Positions 41,653 through 50,726 of a stretch of 64,000 nt of DNA are shown here, in pieces. The DNA is from PALSA-505 sp036502085 (GTDB lineage Bacteria; Actinomycetota; Actinomycetes; Streptosporangiales; Streptosporangiaceae), in NCBI GenBank assembly GCA_036502085.1, contig DASXZD010000057.1:19447-83446 (forward strand). The letters are read 5' to 3'. Positions within the stretch are counted from its first letter, which is position 1, and each line of letters begins with the position of its first letter. The notes beneath the pieces are model-generated. The model had not been told where the DNA came from. It saw only the letters and a program-made list of their open reading frames with translations, and did no database searches. The position numbers and the translations under genes were made by a program.

Positions 41653-44124
41653 CTACACCTTCGGCAGGTGCCACTGCTGGTTGGGCCCGCCGTTGCAGCT
41701 CCAGAGCTGCATCTGGGTGCCGTTGGCGGTGTTGAAGCCGGGGTCATCCAGGCACATGCCCGGGGCTCCCTGGTTGACCAGGAAGTTGCCTGGCTGCTGC
41801 GTCCACCCCTGGGTCGGGCTGCCGTTGCAGGTGCCCAGCACGATGGGGGTGCCCAGGTCGGCGGCTTCGCCCGCGGTGTCCAGGCACAGGCCGCCCAGCC
41901 GGAGGGTCTCGTCCAGCTGCACGGTCCAGATCTGCGCCGCGCCGCCCACGCAGGTGTGCAGCTCGACCGGTGCGCCCGGCTTGGGCTTGGCGGTCGTGCT
42001 CTCCAGGCACGGCACCTGCGAGTTGTTCTGGTCCTGCTCCGAGGAGATCGGCCCAGACGCCGGGGGCGGCGGCGGGGCCTGCGCGACGGGCAGCGGCCAA
42101 CTCTGCTCCCCGCTGCCGTTGCAGTCCAGGACCTGGAGCTGGGTGCCGCTGCTGGTGCTCGCGCCGGGGTCATCCAGGCACAGGCCGGAGTCCCCGTTGA
42201 CCAAGGAGTCGCCTGCGCCCGGGCTCCAGACCTGGGTCGCACTGCTGGAGCAGGTGGCCAGCACGACCTGCGTGTTGTCCGTGGTGCCCTCGCCGGCGGT
42301 GTCTAGACACAGGCCGTTGTCCAGGATCGCGCCATCCGATCCGATGAGCCAGTTCTGCGAGTTGGCGTTGGTGCAGGTGTCCAGGTCGACCGGGTCGCCG
42401 TCAGCGCCGTTGCCAGCGTCATCCATGCACAGGGCAGCCGGGCCATTACCGGTCTCGTCCTGACCCCCCGGCCGGCCCAGGCTGAACATGCCCGACTCGA
42501 TCGGCCCGCCGGCCAGGTGAGTGCTCGTGTCGGTGACCGGGAAGATCGCCTCCTCGCCGTGGAAGGTGCCGCCGATGCTGTTCACGTCGGTGCCCACCAG
42601 CAGCCCGCCGTTCGAGCCCGGGGCTGCTCCGGCCGGGAAGACGCTCAGCGACGTCACGCCGGCCCCGCGCAGCGTCTGCGGCTGCCACCAGGGCAGGGCC
42701 AGGCCGGTGTTCGAGTCCAGCGCGGCCACTCCGTTGACCAGGACCGCGTTCGCCTCGCATACGTGGTTGTTGCCGCACTCGTTGTTCACCCAGCGGTTAT
42801 GGCCGCCTGCGTACACCACGTTGCCGGCCACGGCGACCGCGTAGAAGGAGTCGCCGCCGGCGTAGTTGACCCAGTTCGGCTGGACGTCGGTGCCGAGGGC
42901 GCCGATGTCGAACCTGGCTACCGCGTCGCAGATGCTGGCCCCGCCGGCTGACTGGTAACCGGTGGTGGCGACCACGAAGTACGAACCGTCGGGGGAGACG
43001 TCGATGGCCCTGGTGTAGTCGTGCTCGGCCGAGCAGGGATTGGTCAGGATGGGAGCGGACCAGTTGTCGAGCGTCGCGAGAGAGCCGAGTCCGCCGCCGG
43101 TGCCGATCAGCGCGATCCGGGAGATGGCCTGGCCGTTTACCGACTGGAACGTGCCCCCGATGACCAGCGTGTTGCCGTCCGGCGTCAGCGCCGTCTGCTC
43201 GACCCCAAGCGATGTCCGGCTGATCGCGTTGCCGAGCGTGAACTGGAACGAGGAGTCGAAGGCGCCGGTGGTGGCGTTCAGCCGGGCAATGCCATGCTCT
43301 CGCTTGCCGTCGGCCTTGGCGAACACGCCGCCGACGTAGAGCGCGTTGGCGCCGTCGAACGCCAGGGCGCGTACCGGGCCGCTCACCGTCCCGGCGAAGC
43401 CTGGGACCAGCTGGCCGTCGGCCGGCTGCCCGGGGGTCACCGACAGCTGGGCGACTCCCTCGGCGGCCGTGCCGTTGACCGTGTTGAAGGCGCCTCCGAT
43501 GTACACCGTGTCATTCGGGCCGGCCACGACGCTGTAGACCGGGCCCTGGTCGAGAACGGGCGCGAAGCCCGGGTCGATCTGCCCGGTGCCCAGCTGGTAG
43601 GCGAAGATGTCGTTGGTCGTGACCAGCGTGCCCGCCGCGCAGTGCCCGCTGCTCGAGGGCCCTGGCAGGCACGCCTGGGTGAACGCCCCCACGACGATGA
43701 CCTCGCCGTTCACCACCGCCGTGCTGTACACGGTGGAGTGCTCACAGCCGCGGCCGTTGCGGGCGGTGCCAAACCACTGCGGGTTGCACGCCGATGGGCC
43801 CGCGAACACGTTGGGCGTCCAGCTGACCGTCCCCGAGGACACCAGGTCGGTGAGCTGCACGCCTGCCGGGGAAGTCGCCGCCTTCCTCGAGGCAGGTGCC
43901 GTCGCGGCCGACCTGGCCGCGGTCGTCCCGTGCTTAGCCGCGGTCGTCCCGTGCTTAGCCGTGGTCGTCCCGTGCTTAGCCGTGGTCGTCCCGTGCTTAG
44001 CCGTGGTCGTGGCGGGCCTAGCCGCGGTCACCGATGCCGCCGCGCTGCCCGCCATGAGCCCTGCCGTCGACAAGAGCGCACCGGCGCTCGCGATCACAAC
44101 ACTTACCCAGCGCTGTTTTCTCAT
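41653..44124 (-). CDS. Secreted beta-propeller protein with two ricin-type lectin trefoils and TAKHGTT repeats
   Basis: The protein has 823 residues. A Sec signal peptide MRKQRWVSVVIASAGALL... ends SAAASV, followed by a roughly 60-residue low-complexity region with TAKHGTT heptads. The propeller region has GGAFNTVNG and ALYVGGVFAKADG strands, and YAGGHNRWVNNECGNNHVCE. Two ricin trefoils carry QNW, QVW, QSW and QIW, QGW, QQW motifs around a PLPVAQAPPPPP linker. It is a close paralogue of the proteins at 19629-21950 and 45888-48167. ATG 44124 follows GGAGGGG/AAAGGAAA. A surface lectin role is inferred; no enzymatic motif is seen. Confidence 0.85.
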   Translation of the reverse strand: MRKQRWVSVVIASAGALLSTAGLMAGSAAASVTAARPATTTAKHGTTTAKHGTTTAKHGTTAAKHGTTAARSAATAPASRKAATSPAGVQLTDLVSSGTVSWTPNVFAGPSACNPQWFGTARNGRGCEHSTVYSTAVVNGEVIVVGAFTQACLPGPSSSGHCAAGTLVTTNDIFAYQLGTGQIDPGFAPVLDQGPVYSVVAGPNDTVYIGGAFNTVNGTAAEGVAQLSVTPGQPADGQLVPGFAGTVSGPVRALAFDGANALYVGGVFAKADGKREHGIARLNATTGAFDSSFQFTLGNAISRTSLGVEQTALTPDGNTLVIGGTFQSVNGQAISRIALIGTGGGLGSLATLDNWSAPILTNPCSAEHDYTRAIDVSPDGSYFVVATTGYQSAGGASICDAVARFDIGALGTDVQPNWVNYAGGDSFYAVAVAGNVVYAGGHNRWVNNECGNNHVCEANAVLVNGVAALDSNTGLALPWWQPQTLRGAGVTSLSVFPAGAAPGSNGGLLVGTDVNSIGGTFHGEEAIFPVTDTSTHLAGGPIESGMFSLGRPGGQDETGNGPAALCMDDAGNGADGDPVDLDTCTNANSQNWLIGSDGAILDNGLCLDTAGEGTTDNTQVVLATCSSSATQVWSPGAGDSLVNGDSGLCLDDPGASTSSGTQLQVLDCNGSGEQSWPLPVAQAPPPPPASGPISSEQDQNNSQVPCLESTTAKPKPGAPVELHTCVGGAAQIWTVQLDETLRLGGLCLDTAGEAADLGTPIVLGTCNGSPTQGWTQQPGNFLVNQGAPGMCLDDPGFNTANGTQMQLWSCNGGPNQQWHLPKV
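43921..44025. repeat. 21-bp tandem repeat encoding TAKHGTT heptads
   Basis: Four units of GGTCGTCCCGTGCTTAGCCG plus one variable base (43921-44004) are followed by one diverged unit (44005-44025). They lie just after the signal peptide of the lectin gene and translate on the minus strand as TAKHGTT. Near-identity of the units suggests recent expansion. Confidence 0.9.
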
Positions 44125-44416
44125 TTTCCTTTTCCCCTCCAAGGTCCAACCCTGGAGACGCCTCAACGCCCGGAATGGGTTACATCTACTGCAAAGTAAT
44201 ATGTGGCTTAATCATGGGCATGGTCACCGATTGTTAATTCGTGGTCACCGGACTGCGTATGGCAGGAATAAATCACCCGGCAGGGGTGCGAAGTAGTCAA
44301 GCGATTACTTTCCTGTAGTCACAGAACTTCACCCGGGCCCCAAACGCTAAAGAGAAGCAGCTGGTAATCTGGTGCACCCCGCCAGGCCGTGTTATCGGGC
44401 TGAATCGAGACGGGTA

Positions 44417-45778
44417 GTGGATCTAACAGACGAGCCAAAGCAGTTCAGGGATGGCCAGCGATCAGGCCGCCGGGTGCTGGTCGTCGGCCATTACGCATCC
44501 GAGCACGCGGGCGGTGCCGGCTCGATTCCGCTCCGGCTTTTCGGCCGGTTGCGAGCGCGCGGCGTCGAGGCGTGGCTGCTGACTCACGTCAGCTCCCGTG
44601 ACGAACTGGCCGCGCTGCTGCCCCCGGCCGAGTTCAACCGTGTCGTCTTCACGCCCGGCCTGCGCGGGCTGGGACCGGTCTTTACCCTGGGCGAGCGGCT
44701 GCCGGCCGGGTTGCGGACCGTCGCGTGGGCGGTCACCCAGCTAGAGCGCCAGGTCGCCATGGTGCGGGTAGCCCGCCGCCTGGTCCGCGAGCTGGCGATC
44801 GACGTCGTGCATCAGCCGATCAGCGTGTCGCCGGTCATTCCGTCCCCGCTCGCCGGGCTCGGCGTGCCCGTGGTGATGGGGCCGCTGAACGGCGGAATGC
44901 AGCTGCCCCCGGCCTTCCGGGACCGGAACTCCGCTTTCCTCACGCTTATCCACGCCGCGCGCCCGTTCGTCGCGACCGCGCTCAACCAGGTCATGCGGGG
45001 ACGGCCGCTCGCCGATGTGGTGCTGGTGGCCAACGACCGGACCCGGGCCCTGCTGCCCAGGTCCGTCCGGCGGCGGGCCATCGGGCTGTCCGACATCGGC
45101 GTGGTGCTCGACGAATGGCCGCTGCCCGATGATCCGGCCGACGGAGCCGACGCCGCCAAGGGCACCACGGCCGGCGGGGCGGTGCGGTTCCTGTTTGTCG
45201 GGCGCCTGGTCGACTGGAAGGCCGTTGACCTGCTCCTCGACGTCTTTGCCCTGGTGCGGGAGAAGGTCCCGGCGCGGTTGGAGATTGTCGGCGACGGACC
45301 CGAGCGGGCCAGGCTCGCCGAGCAGGCCGGCCTGCTCGGCTGCCGGGACGACGTCTCGTTCACCGGCTGGCTCGACCCGCAGGACTGCGCGCTTCGGATG
45401 CGCTCCTGTGACGTCTATGTCTCGCCCAGCCTGCAGGAGTCAGGCGGCGTCGCGGTCCTCGAGGCGATGGCGTGCGCCCGGCCGGTGATCGCCGCTGCCT
45501 GGGGTGGTCATCTGGCGACCGTCGATGACACGGTCGGCATCCTGGTCGGCGTTTCTTCGCGCTCAGGGCTCGTCGGCGAACTCGCCGACGCGATGATCAA
45601 GCTGGCCGGCGATCCTGGCCTCAGGGCTCGCCTCGGCGCGGCCGGCCGCCGCCGGGTGGAAACCCGGTACGACTGGGACGTCCTGGTCCGGAGCACCCTG
45701 CGCATCTACGACGAGGCTTGTGTCACGGCCAGTCAGGCCAGCCCGGCCCGGGTCGCCTCCCGGTCCGGGGCGAGCTGA
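44417..45778 (+). CDS. GT4-family (GT-B fold) glycosyltransferase
   Basis: The product has 453 residues. The N-terminal domain has the glycine-rich GHYASEHAGGAGSIPLRLF acceptor-side loop. The C-terminal domain has RFLFVGRLVDWKAVDLLLDVF, LEIVGDGPERARL and SPSLQESGGVAVLEAMACARPVIAA; the last is the EX7E-type nucleotide-sugar site, here with ESGGVAVLE. It should transfer a sugar from an activated donor in the cytoplasm. It lies between two lectin genes and is not adjacent to other assembly genes. The start is uncertain: GTG 44417 is used because the codons from 44372 have weak bias. Confidence 0.82.
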   Translation: MDLTDEPKQFRDGQRSGRRVLVVGHYASEHAGGAGSIPLRLFGRLRARGVEAWLLTHVSSRDELAALLPPAEFNRVVFTPGLRGLGPVFTLGERLPAGLRTVAWAVTQLERQVAMVRVARRLVRELAIDVVHQPISVSPVIPSPLAGLGVPVVMGPLNGGMQLPPAFRDRNSAFLTLIHAARPFVATALNQVMRGRPLADVVLVANDRTRALLPRSVRRRAIGLSDIGVVLDEWPLPDDPADGADAAKGTTAGGAVRFLFVGRLVDWKAVDLLLDVFALVREKVPARLEIVGDGPERARLAEQAGLLGCRDDVSFTGWLDPQDCALRMRSCDVYVSPSLQESGGVAVLEAMACARPVIAAAWGGHLATVDDTVGILVGVSSRSGLVGELADAMIKLAGDPGLRARLGAAGRRRVETRYDWDVLVRSTLRIYDEACVTASQASPARVASRSGAS

Positions 45779-45825
45779 CCTTCGTACTTGCTCGCCTCCG
45801 CCTGCCCGCTTGCCTGGACATGACT

Positions 45826-45871
45826 GCGGCCGCCGCCCCTTACTCTTAAAAAACTGCGGGGTGGCGGCCGC
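45826..45871. terminator. Bidirectional terminator between GT4 and lectin genes
   Basis: GCGGCCGCCGCCCC (45826-45839) pairs with GGGGTGGCGGCCGC (45858-45871) with one mismatch, around an A/T-rich 18-nt loop. It sits between the convergent stops at 45778 and 45888. Confidence 0.75.
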
Positions 45872-45887
45872 GTGTCCGGCAGCGCGG

Positions 45888-48167
45888 CTACAGGTTGGGT
45901 AGCCGCCACTCCTGGCTCTTGTTCAACGTGCACGGCGAGATGATCAGCTGGGTACCGCTGACCGTGTTCGATGTGGGGTCGGTCAGGCACTTGTTCGAGC
46001 CCTGGTTGATCAGCCCGTAATTCGCGCCCGGCGCCCAGATCTGGGTGGCGGCGCCGTCGCAGGTGTCGATCACGACCAGCGTACCCTTGGCCGTCCCGCC
46101 GGCCGTGGGCTCCAGGCACAGGCCGTGGATCTGGACCGTACCGTCCGACTCGAGGGTCCACTCCTGGGACGGCTCTTCGAGGCAGCCGTCGATCTGGACC
46201 TTGTTGCCCGACTTGGCCTTGTTGCCCATGTCCTCCATGCACGGCACCTGCTCGTCCTTCTGCAGCAGGTCGGAGTACACCGGCCCGGTCGCCGGGGGCG
46301 GCGGCGGGGCTTGGGCGACGGGGAGCGGCCAGGTCTGCTCGATGGTGCCGTCGCACGGGTTGATCTGGAGCTGGGTGTCGTCGGTGGTGCTGGCGCCCGG
46401 GTCATCGAGGCAGAGGCCGGAGCCCTGGTTGACCAGGGTGTTTCCGGCAGCCTGGGTCCAGACCTGGGTGGAGCTGCCGTTGCAGGTGCCCAGCACGGTG
46501 AGCGTGCCGGCGGTGGTGGCCTCGCCCGCGGTGTCCAGGCACTGGCTGTTGATCTGGATCGTTCCCCCCGGCTCGATCGTCCAGTTCTGCGTGCTGCCGT
46601 TGTCGCAGGTGGCGAGCTGGACGGCGTCGCCGGCCGCGCCGTTGCCCGCGTCATCGATGCACATCGCCGCGACGCCGTCGGTGGTACCCGGAGTCCCGCC
46701 GATCCGGCCCTGGCTGAACATGCCCGACGGGATCGAGCCGCCGGGCGTCTCGGTGCCGCCGTTGGTCAGCGGGAACATCGCCAGTTCGCTGTGCGGCGAG
46801 CCGCCGATGATGTTCACGTCCGTGCCGAGCAGCAGGCCGCCGTTGGAACCGGGGAACACGCCGGCCGGGTAGGGGTTCAGCGAGGCTACGCCGTTCCCGC
46901 GCCTGGTGCCCGGCTGCCACCAGGGCAGCGTCAGGCCGGTCTGCGTGTCGATTGCGCCGATGCCGTCGACGAGGACCGAGTTGCTCTCGCACACGTGGTT
47001 CTGGCCGCACTCGTTGTTCAGCCAGCGCTCGTGCCCGCCGACGTAGGCGACCGTGCCGGCCACCGCCACCGAGTCGAACGAGTCGGCGCCGGAATAGTTG
47101 ATCCAGGTCGGCTGGATGCTGGTGCCGGTGGCTCCGGTCTCGAACCGGGAGGCCGTGTCGCACAGTGCGGGCCCGCCCGCGGTGTGGAAGCCAGTCGTGA
47201 CGACGACGAAGAACGACCCGTCCGGCGAGAAGTCGATGCCGTTGACGTAGTTGTGCTGCTTGGCGCAGTTGTTGGTCAGGATCGGTGCCGACCAGTTATC
47301 GAGCGTCGCCGTCGAGCCGAGCCCGCCGCCCGTGTTGATCAGCGCGATACGCGGTGTCGACTGGCCGTTCACCGACTGGAACGAGCCGCCGATGGCCAGC
47401 ATGCTGCCGTCCGGGGTCAGCGACATGGCCTGGACCTGAAGCGACGCGCCGACGGTCGGCGTGCCGAGCGTGAACTGGAAGCTGCTGTCTAGCGCCCCGG
47501 TCGTGGCGTTCAGCCGCGCGATCCCCTTCAGCTTCACGCCGTCAACCGTCTTGAACGTGCCGCCCGCGTAGAGGGCGTTGCCGTTCAAGGCCAGGTTGCG
47601 GACGTGGCCACCGCCCATCTGCGCGTTGAAGCCGGGCACGGTCTGGCCGTCGGTGGGCTGGCCGGGGGTCACGAACAGCTGGTCAAGACCTTCCTGGCTC
47701 ACCCCGTTGACCGTGGTGAAGGCGCCGCCCGCGTACACGGTGTCGTTCGGTCCTGCCACGAGCGCGAAGACGGGTCCCTGGTCGAGCGCCGGCGCGAAGT
47801 TCGGGTCGATCGCCCCGGTGCTGGGGTCGAACGCGAAGATGTAGTCGGCGGTCACCGTGCTCGGGCACTGCGCATACGTCGCCGGGGCCGGCGTGCAGGC
47901 CTGGGTGAACGCGCCCGCGACCACGACCTCGCTGCCGACCACGGCGGTGCTGTAGACCGTCGAGGGGTTGCACGCGGTGCCGCAGGTAGTGCCCGCGAAC
48001 ACGTTCGGCGTGTAGCTGACCGGCGTCGAGGAAACCACCCCGGGGAGGGCGACGCCATTCGGACGTGCCTGCGCGGCGGTTGACGCGCTGGCCGTGGCCG
48101 CGGACGCGGCACCTGACAGGGCAATCGTGCTGCAGGCAATAACAACTGTGGCTAGACGCGGCCGCAT
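45888..48167 (-). CDS. Secreted beta-propeller protein with two ricin-type lectin trefoils
   Basis: The protein has 759 residues and a Sec signal peptide of about 28 residues. The propeller region shows GGAFTTVNG, ALYAGGTFKTVDG and IGGSFQSVNG strands and YVGGHERWLNNECGQNHVCE. Two ricin trefoils with QNW, QVW, QTW and QEW, QIW, QEW motifs are separated by PLPVAQAPPPPP. Each trefoil also has the paired cysteines expected of ricin B repeats (for example CLDTAGEATT..LGTC). AAGGGGGGG precedes ATG 48167. It is the third full-length copy of this architecture in the window and is closest in layout to 41653-44124, but lacks the heptad repeats. Confidence 0.85.
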   Translation of the reverse strand: MRPRLATVVIACSTIALSGAASAATASASTAAQARPNGVALPGVVSSTPVSYTPNVFAGTTCGTACNPSTVYSTAVVGSEVVVAGAFTQACTPAPATYAQCPSTVTADYIFAFDPSTGAIDPNFAPALDQGPVFALVAGPNDTVYAGGAFTTVNGVSQEGLDQLFVTPGQPTDGQTVPGFNAQMGGGHVRNLALNGNALYAGGTFKTVDGVKLKGIARLNATTGALDSSFQFTLGTPTVGASLQVQAMSLTPDGSMLAIGGSFQSVNGQSTPRIALINTGGGLGSTATLDNWSAPILTNNCAKQHNYVNGIDFSPDGSFFVVVTTGFHTAGGPALCDTASRFETGATGTSIQPTWINYSGADSFDSVAVAGTVAYVGGHERWLNNECGQNHVCESNSVLVDGIGAIDTQTGLTLPWWQPGTRRGNGVASLNPYPAGVFPGSNGGLLLGTDVNIIGGSPHSELAMFPLTNGGTETPGGSIPSGMFSQGRIGGTPGTTDGVAAMCIDDAGNGAAGDAVQLATCDNGSTQNWTIEPGGTIQINSQCLDTAGEATTAGTLTVLGTCNGSSTQVWTQAAGNTLVNQGSGLCLDDPGASTTDDTQLQINPCDGTIEQTWPLPVAQAPPPPPATGPVYSDLLQKDEQVPCMEDMGNKAKSGNKVQIDGCLEEPSQEWTLESDGTVQIHGLCLEPTAGGTAKGTLVVIDTCDGAATQIWAPGANYGLINQGSNKCLTDPTSNTVSGTQLIISPCTLNKSQEWRLPNL

Positions 48168-48502
48168 CGGCCCCCCCTTCGAGTTAGCACAGCGTACTCC
48201 TCTTTATGGACATTTCGGTCGTCGTTTGCGGCTTCAGATGAGCGCGCCCGCACACTTGCGTCAGCCGGGTCCGCGCACTGCTGGACGCTCGAGCCCGCGT
48301 CCTGGTTGTCACCCGGGTCAACGCGTGGTCATTGGTTGACACCCGGGTCAACGCGTGGTTGCATTCTACAATGCGTATGTTTGTGCGCTAAGCGAACACC
48401 TCTCGATGTCTGTCCGGCAGTCCCAATGCCGCGCCGCGAGGAGGCAGGATCGGCCCGGGCGCCGGGTGGCTCGAGGGCGTTGATCCCTCGTCAGGAGGCG
48501 GT
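48168..48502. other. Divergent intergenic region before the ABC importer operon
   Basis: The 335 bp separate the minus-strand lectin gene from the importer operon. There is no convincing gene. It holds the two 26-bp repeats at 48304-48359 and a TACAAT element at 48367-48372 that could be a -10 box, although no -35 at standard spacing is evident. Confidence 0.5.
48304..48359 (+). promoter_or_regulatory. Two 26-bp direct repeats, candidate regulator sites for the importer operon
   Basis: Copies at 48304-48329 and 48334-48359 are 30 bp apart and differ at one base. Each contains an inverted repeat; the second is perfect, GTTGAC-ACCCGG-GTCAAC. The 30-bp period puts both sites on the same face of the helix. 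They end about 140 bp before the start of the substrate-binding gene. The regulator is unknown. Confidence 0.6.
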
Positions 48503-49852
48503 ATGGACCGTCAGGCAGCCGGCGACAGGCCACGCCAGGAAGGACTCATCGGCAGGCGGTCCATGCTGAAAGGCCTCGGCGCGGGCGCCCTGAGCATGAC
48601 CGCCGGGGGCCTGCTCAGCGCCTGCAGCTCCGGGCTCAAGGGAGCCGGCGGATCCGCGAGCAGCGGCACCATCACGATCGGCTTCATCACCCCGCTGACC
48701 GGGGGACTGGCCGACTTCGGGGCCAGCGACATGTTCGTCTACAACACGGTCAGGAAGCTGTCCGCCTACACCAAGGGGTTCAAGGTTGGCGGCAAGAACT
48801 ACAAGGTCAATGTCGTCGTCAAGGACAGCCAGTCCAGCCCTAACCGGGCCTCGCAAGTGGCGAACAGCCTGATCCTGACCGATCACGCCGACCTCATCCT
48901 CACCACCTCCACGCCCGAGACGACCAACCCGGTGGCGGTGGCCTGTGAGGCGCAGGGCATTCCGTGCCTGTCTACCGTCGTGCCCTGGGAGTCCTGGTAC
49001 GCGCAGCTGGGCGGCAATCCGCTGCAGCCGACGAAGACCATCAAGTACTGCACCACGTTCTTCTTCGGGATACCCGAATTCAGGGGATGCTTCATCCCGA
49101 TGTGGAACCGGATTAGCACCGACAAATCCGTCGCCTGCATGTATCCGAACGACGCGGACGGCACCGCGTTCCGCGAGGGATTCGAGCCGCTGATAAAGGC
49201 GTCCGGGTACAAGGTTGTGGATGGCGGCGCATACTCGGACGGGACCACCGACTACACCTCCATGATTTCCGCGTTCAAGAACGCTCATTGCGAGCTTTTC
49301 TCCAATGCCCCGCTGCCGCCGGACTTCAACACGATGTGGAAGCAGGCCGCGCAGCAGGGTTTCAGGCCGAAGCTGGCCACGGTGGCCAAGGTCCTCCTCT
49401 TCCCGTCCGACACCACCGCGCTCGGCTCGCTGGTCAAGAACGTTGCCACCGACTCATGGTGGGGGCCGTACATGCCCTACTCCTCCTCGCTGGACGGCCA
49501 GTCGGCCAAGGATCTGGCCAACGCGTTCCAGTCGGCCACGGGGAACCAGTGGACGCAGTCGATAGGATCCAGCTACAGCCTTTTCGAGGTGGCCAAGGAG
49601 GCGTTCACCGCGGTGGACGACCCGCACGACCACAATGCGATGGCAGCGGAGTTGCACAAGGTGAACTACACCGGAATGTGCGGTCCGCTGAATTTCGCGG
49701 CCGGCCCCGCGTCCGGCGTCGGGATCATCAAGCCCGTCGGCGTGCAGTGGAAGCCGGGCACGGGCACGTACCCGTGGGTGATGGAGGTCGTCGACAACTC
49801 GCTTAACCCCGACGTGCCGGTTACGGCGTCGCTCGAGCCCACGAATGCCTGA
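48503..49852 (+). CDS. ABC importer substrate-binding lipoprotein (branched-chain amino acid type)
   Basis: This 449-residue type I periplasmic-binding-like lipoprotein has a twin-arginine-like signal GRRSMLKGL and a perfect lipobox LSAC (Cys about 41), suggesting export and lipid anchoring. The mature part opens TITIGFITPLTGGLADFG, the usual LivJ/LivK/amide-binding strand. AGGAGG lies 4 nt before ATG 48503. It heads a five-gene operon with two ATPases and two permeases. The ligand may be a branched-chain amino acid, amide, urea or short acid; the sequence alone does not decide. Confidence 0.88.
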   Translation: MDRQAAGDRPRQEGLIGRRSMLKGLGAGALSMTAGGLLSACSSGLKGAGGSASSGTITIGFITPLTGGLADFGASDMFVYNTVRKLSAYTKGFKVGGKNYKVNVVVKDSQSSPNRASQVANSLILTDHADLILTTSTPETTNPVAVACEAQGIPCLSTVVPWESWYAQLGGNPLQPTKTIKYCTTFFFGIPEFRGCFIPMWNRISTDKSVACMYPNDADGTAFREGFEPLIKASGYKVVDGGAYSDGTTDYTSMISAFKNAHCELFSNAPLPPDFNTMWKQAAQQGFRPKLATVAKVLLFPSDTTALGSLVKNVATDSWWGPYMPYSSSLDGQSAKDLANAFQSATGNQWTQSIGSSYSLFEVAKEAFTAVDDPHDHNAMAAELHKVNYTGMCGPLNFAAGPASGVGIIKPVGVQWKPGTGTYPWVMEVVDNSLNPDVPVTASLEPTNA

Positions 49853-50726
49853 GGCCGCGGCATCGGCCCTGCTTGAGCTCGACCGCGTGACCAAGGCGTT
49901 CGGCCGGGTCGTCGTCGCGGACGGGCTGTCCCTGCGGGTCGGGCCGGGCGACATCGTCGGCATCGTCGGGCCGAACGGGGCCGGCAAGACCAGCCTGTTC
50001 GGCCTGATCGCCGGCGACCTGCAACCCTCGTCCGGGGACATCCGCTTCGCCGGCTCGCAGGTCACGAGGCTGGACGCGGCGGCGCGCTGCCGGCTCGGCA
50101 TCGGACGCACCTTTCAGGTGCCCAGGCCGTTCAGCGGGATGACCGTGTTCGAGAACACGCTGGTCGCCGCCCAGCAGGGCGGCGGCCTGCGCCGCCGGGG
50201 CAGCCATGCGCATGCGGCCGGCGTCCTTGAGCTCACCAGCCTGACCCGCGAGGCCAACGTCCCCGCGGACCGCCTCGCCCTGCTGCCGCGAAAGCGGCTC
50301 GAGCTGGCCCGGGCGCTGGCCACCCGGCCGTGCCTGCTGCTGCTCGACGAGGTGGCGGGCGGCTTGACCGACCCAGAAGTCGCGCAGCTGGTGGAGATCG
50401 TCCGCGCGATCAGGGCCGAGGGCATCGCGGTGGTGTGGATCGAGCACGTCGTGCGCGCGCTGACCGCGGCCGTGGAGCGGCTCATCTGCCTGGCCGCGGG
50501 GAAGTTCGTGGGGGACGGGAAGCCGGCCGAGGTGCTGGCCGACCCCGCCGTCCGCGGCGTGTTCCTCGGCACCGAGATAACGACCTCGCTGGCCGATCCG
50601 GTCCCGTCGGTCCCTGGCGGCCCGGTGGCTGCTGCCGGTCGGGTGGCTCTTGGCGAGCCTGCCGCGGGCGGACCCGGCGGGCTGGCGCCCCCGGCCGGCG
50701 CCGGGCCTGCCGCCGGAGACGGGTGA
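49845..50726 (+). CDS. livG: ABC importer ATPase, LivG type, with atypical signature motif
   Basis: The protein has 293 residues. Walker A GPNGAGKTS is at 42-50, the Q-loop lies around Gln91, Walker B CLLLLDE at 163-169, and the H-loop in WIEHVV. The ABC signature expected before KRLELARAL is not LSGGQ or LSYG but LALLP (144-148). RLGIGRTFQVPRPF is typical of the LivG branch. The C-terminal 45 residues are a Gly/Pro/Ala-rich tail. The start overlaps the binding-protein gene by 8 bp. It should pair with LivF to power the LivH-LivM permease. Confidence 0.85.
   Translation: MPEAAASALLELDRVTKAFGRVVVADGLSLRVGPGDIVGIVGPNGAGKTSLFGLIAGDLQPSSGDIRFAGSQVTRLDAAARCRLGIGRTFQVPRPFSGMTVFENTLVAAQQGGGLRRRGSHAHAAGVLELTSLTREANVPADRLALLPRKRLELARALATRPCLLLLDEVAGGLTDPEVAQLVEIVRAIRAEGIAVVWIEHVVRALTAAVERLICLAAGKFVGDGKPAEVLADPAVRGVFLGTEITTSLADPVPSVPGGPVAAAGRVALGEPAAGGPGGLAPPAGAGPAAGDG

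Noticed and set aside
43921..44025. CRISPR array
   Set aside because: Units are contiguous without spacers and lie in frame inside a coding sequence.
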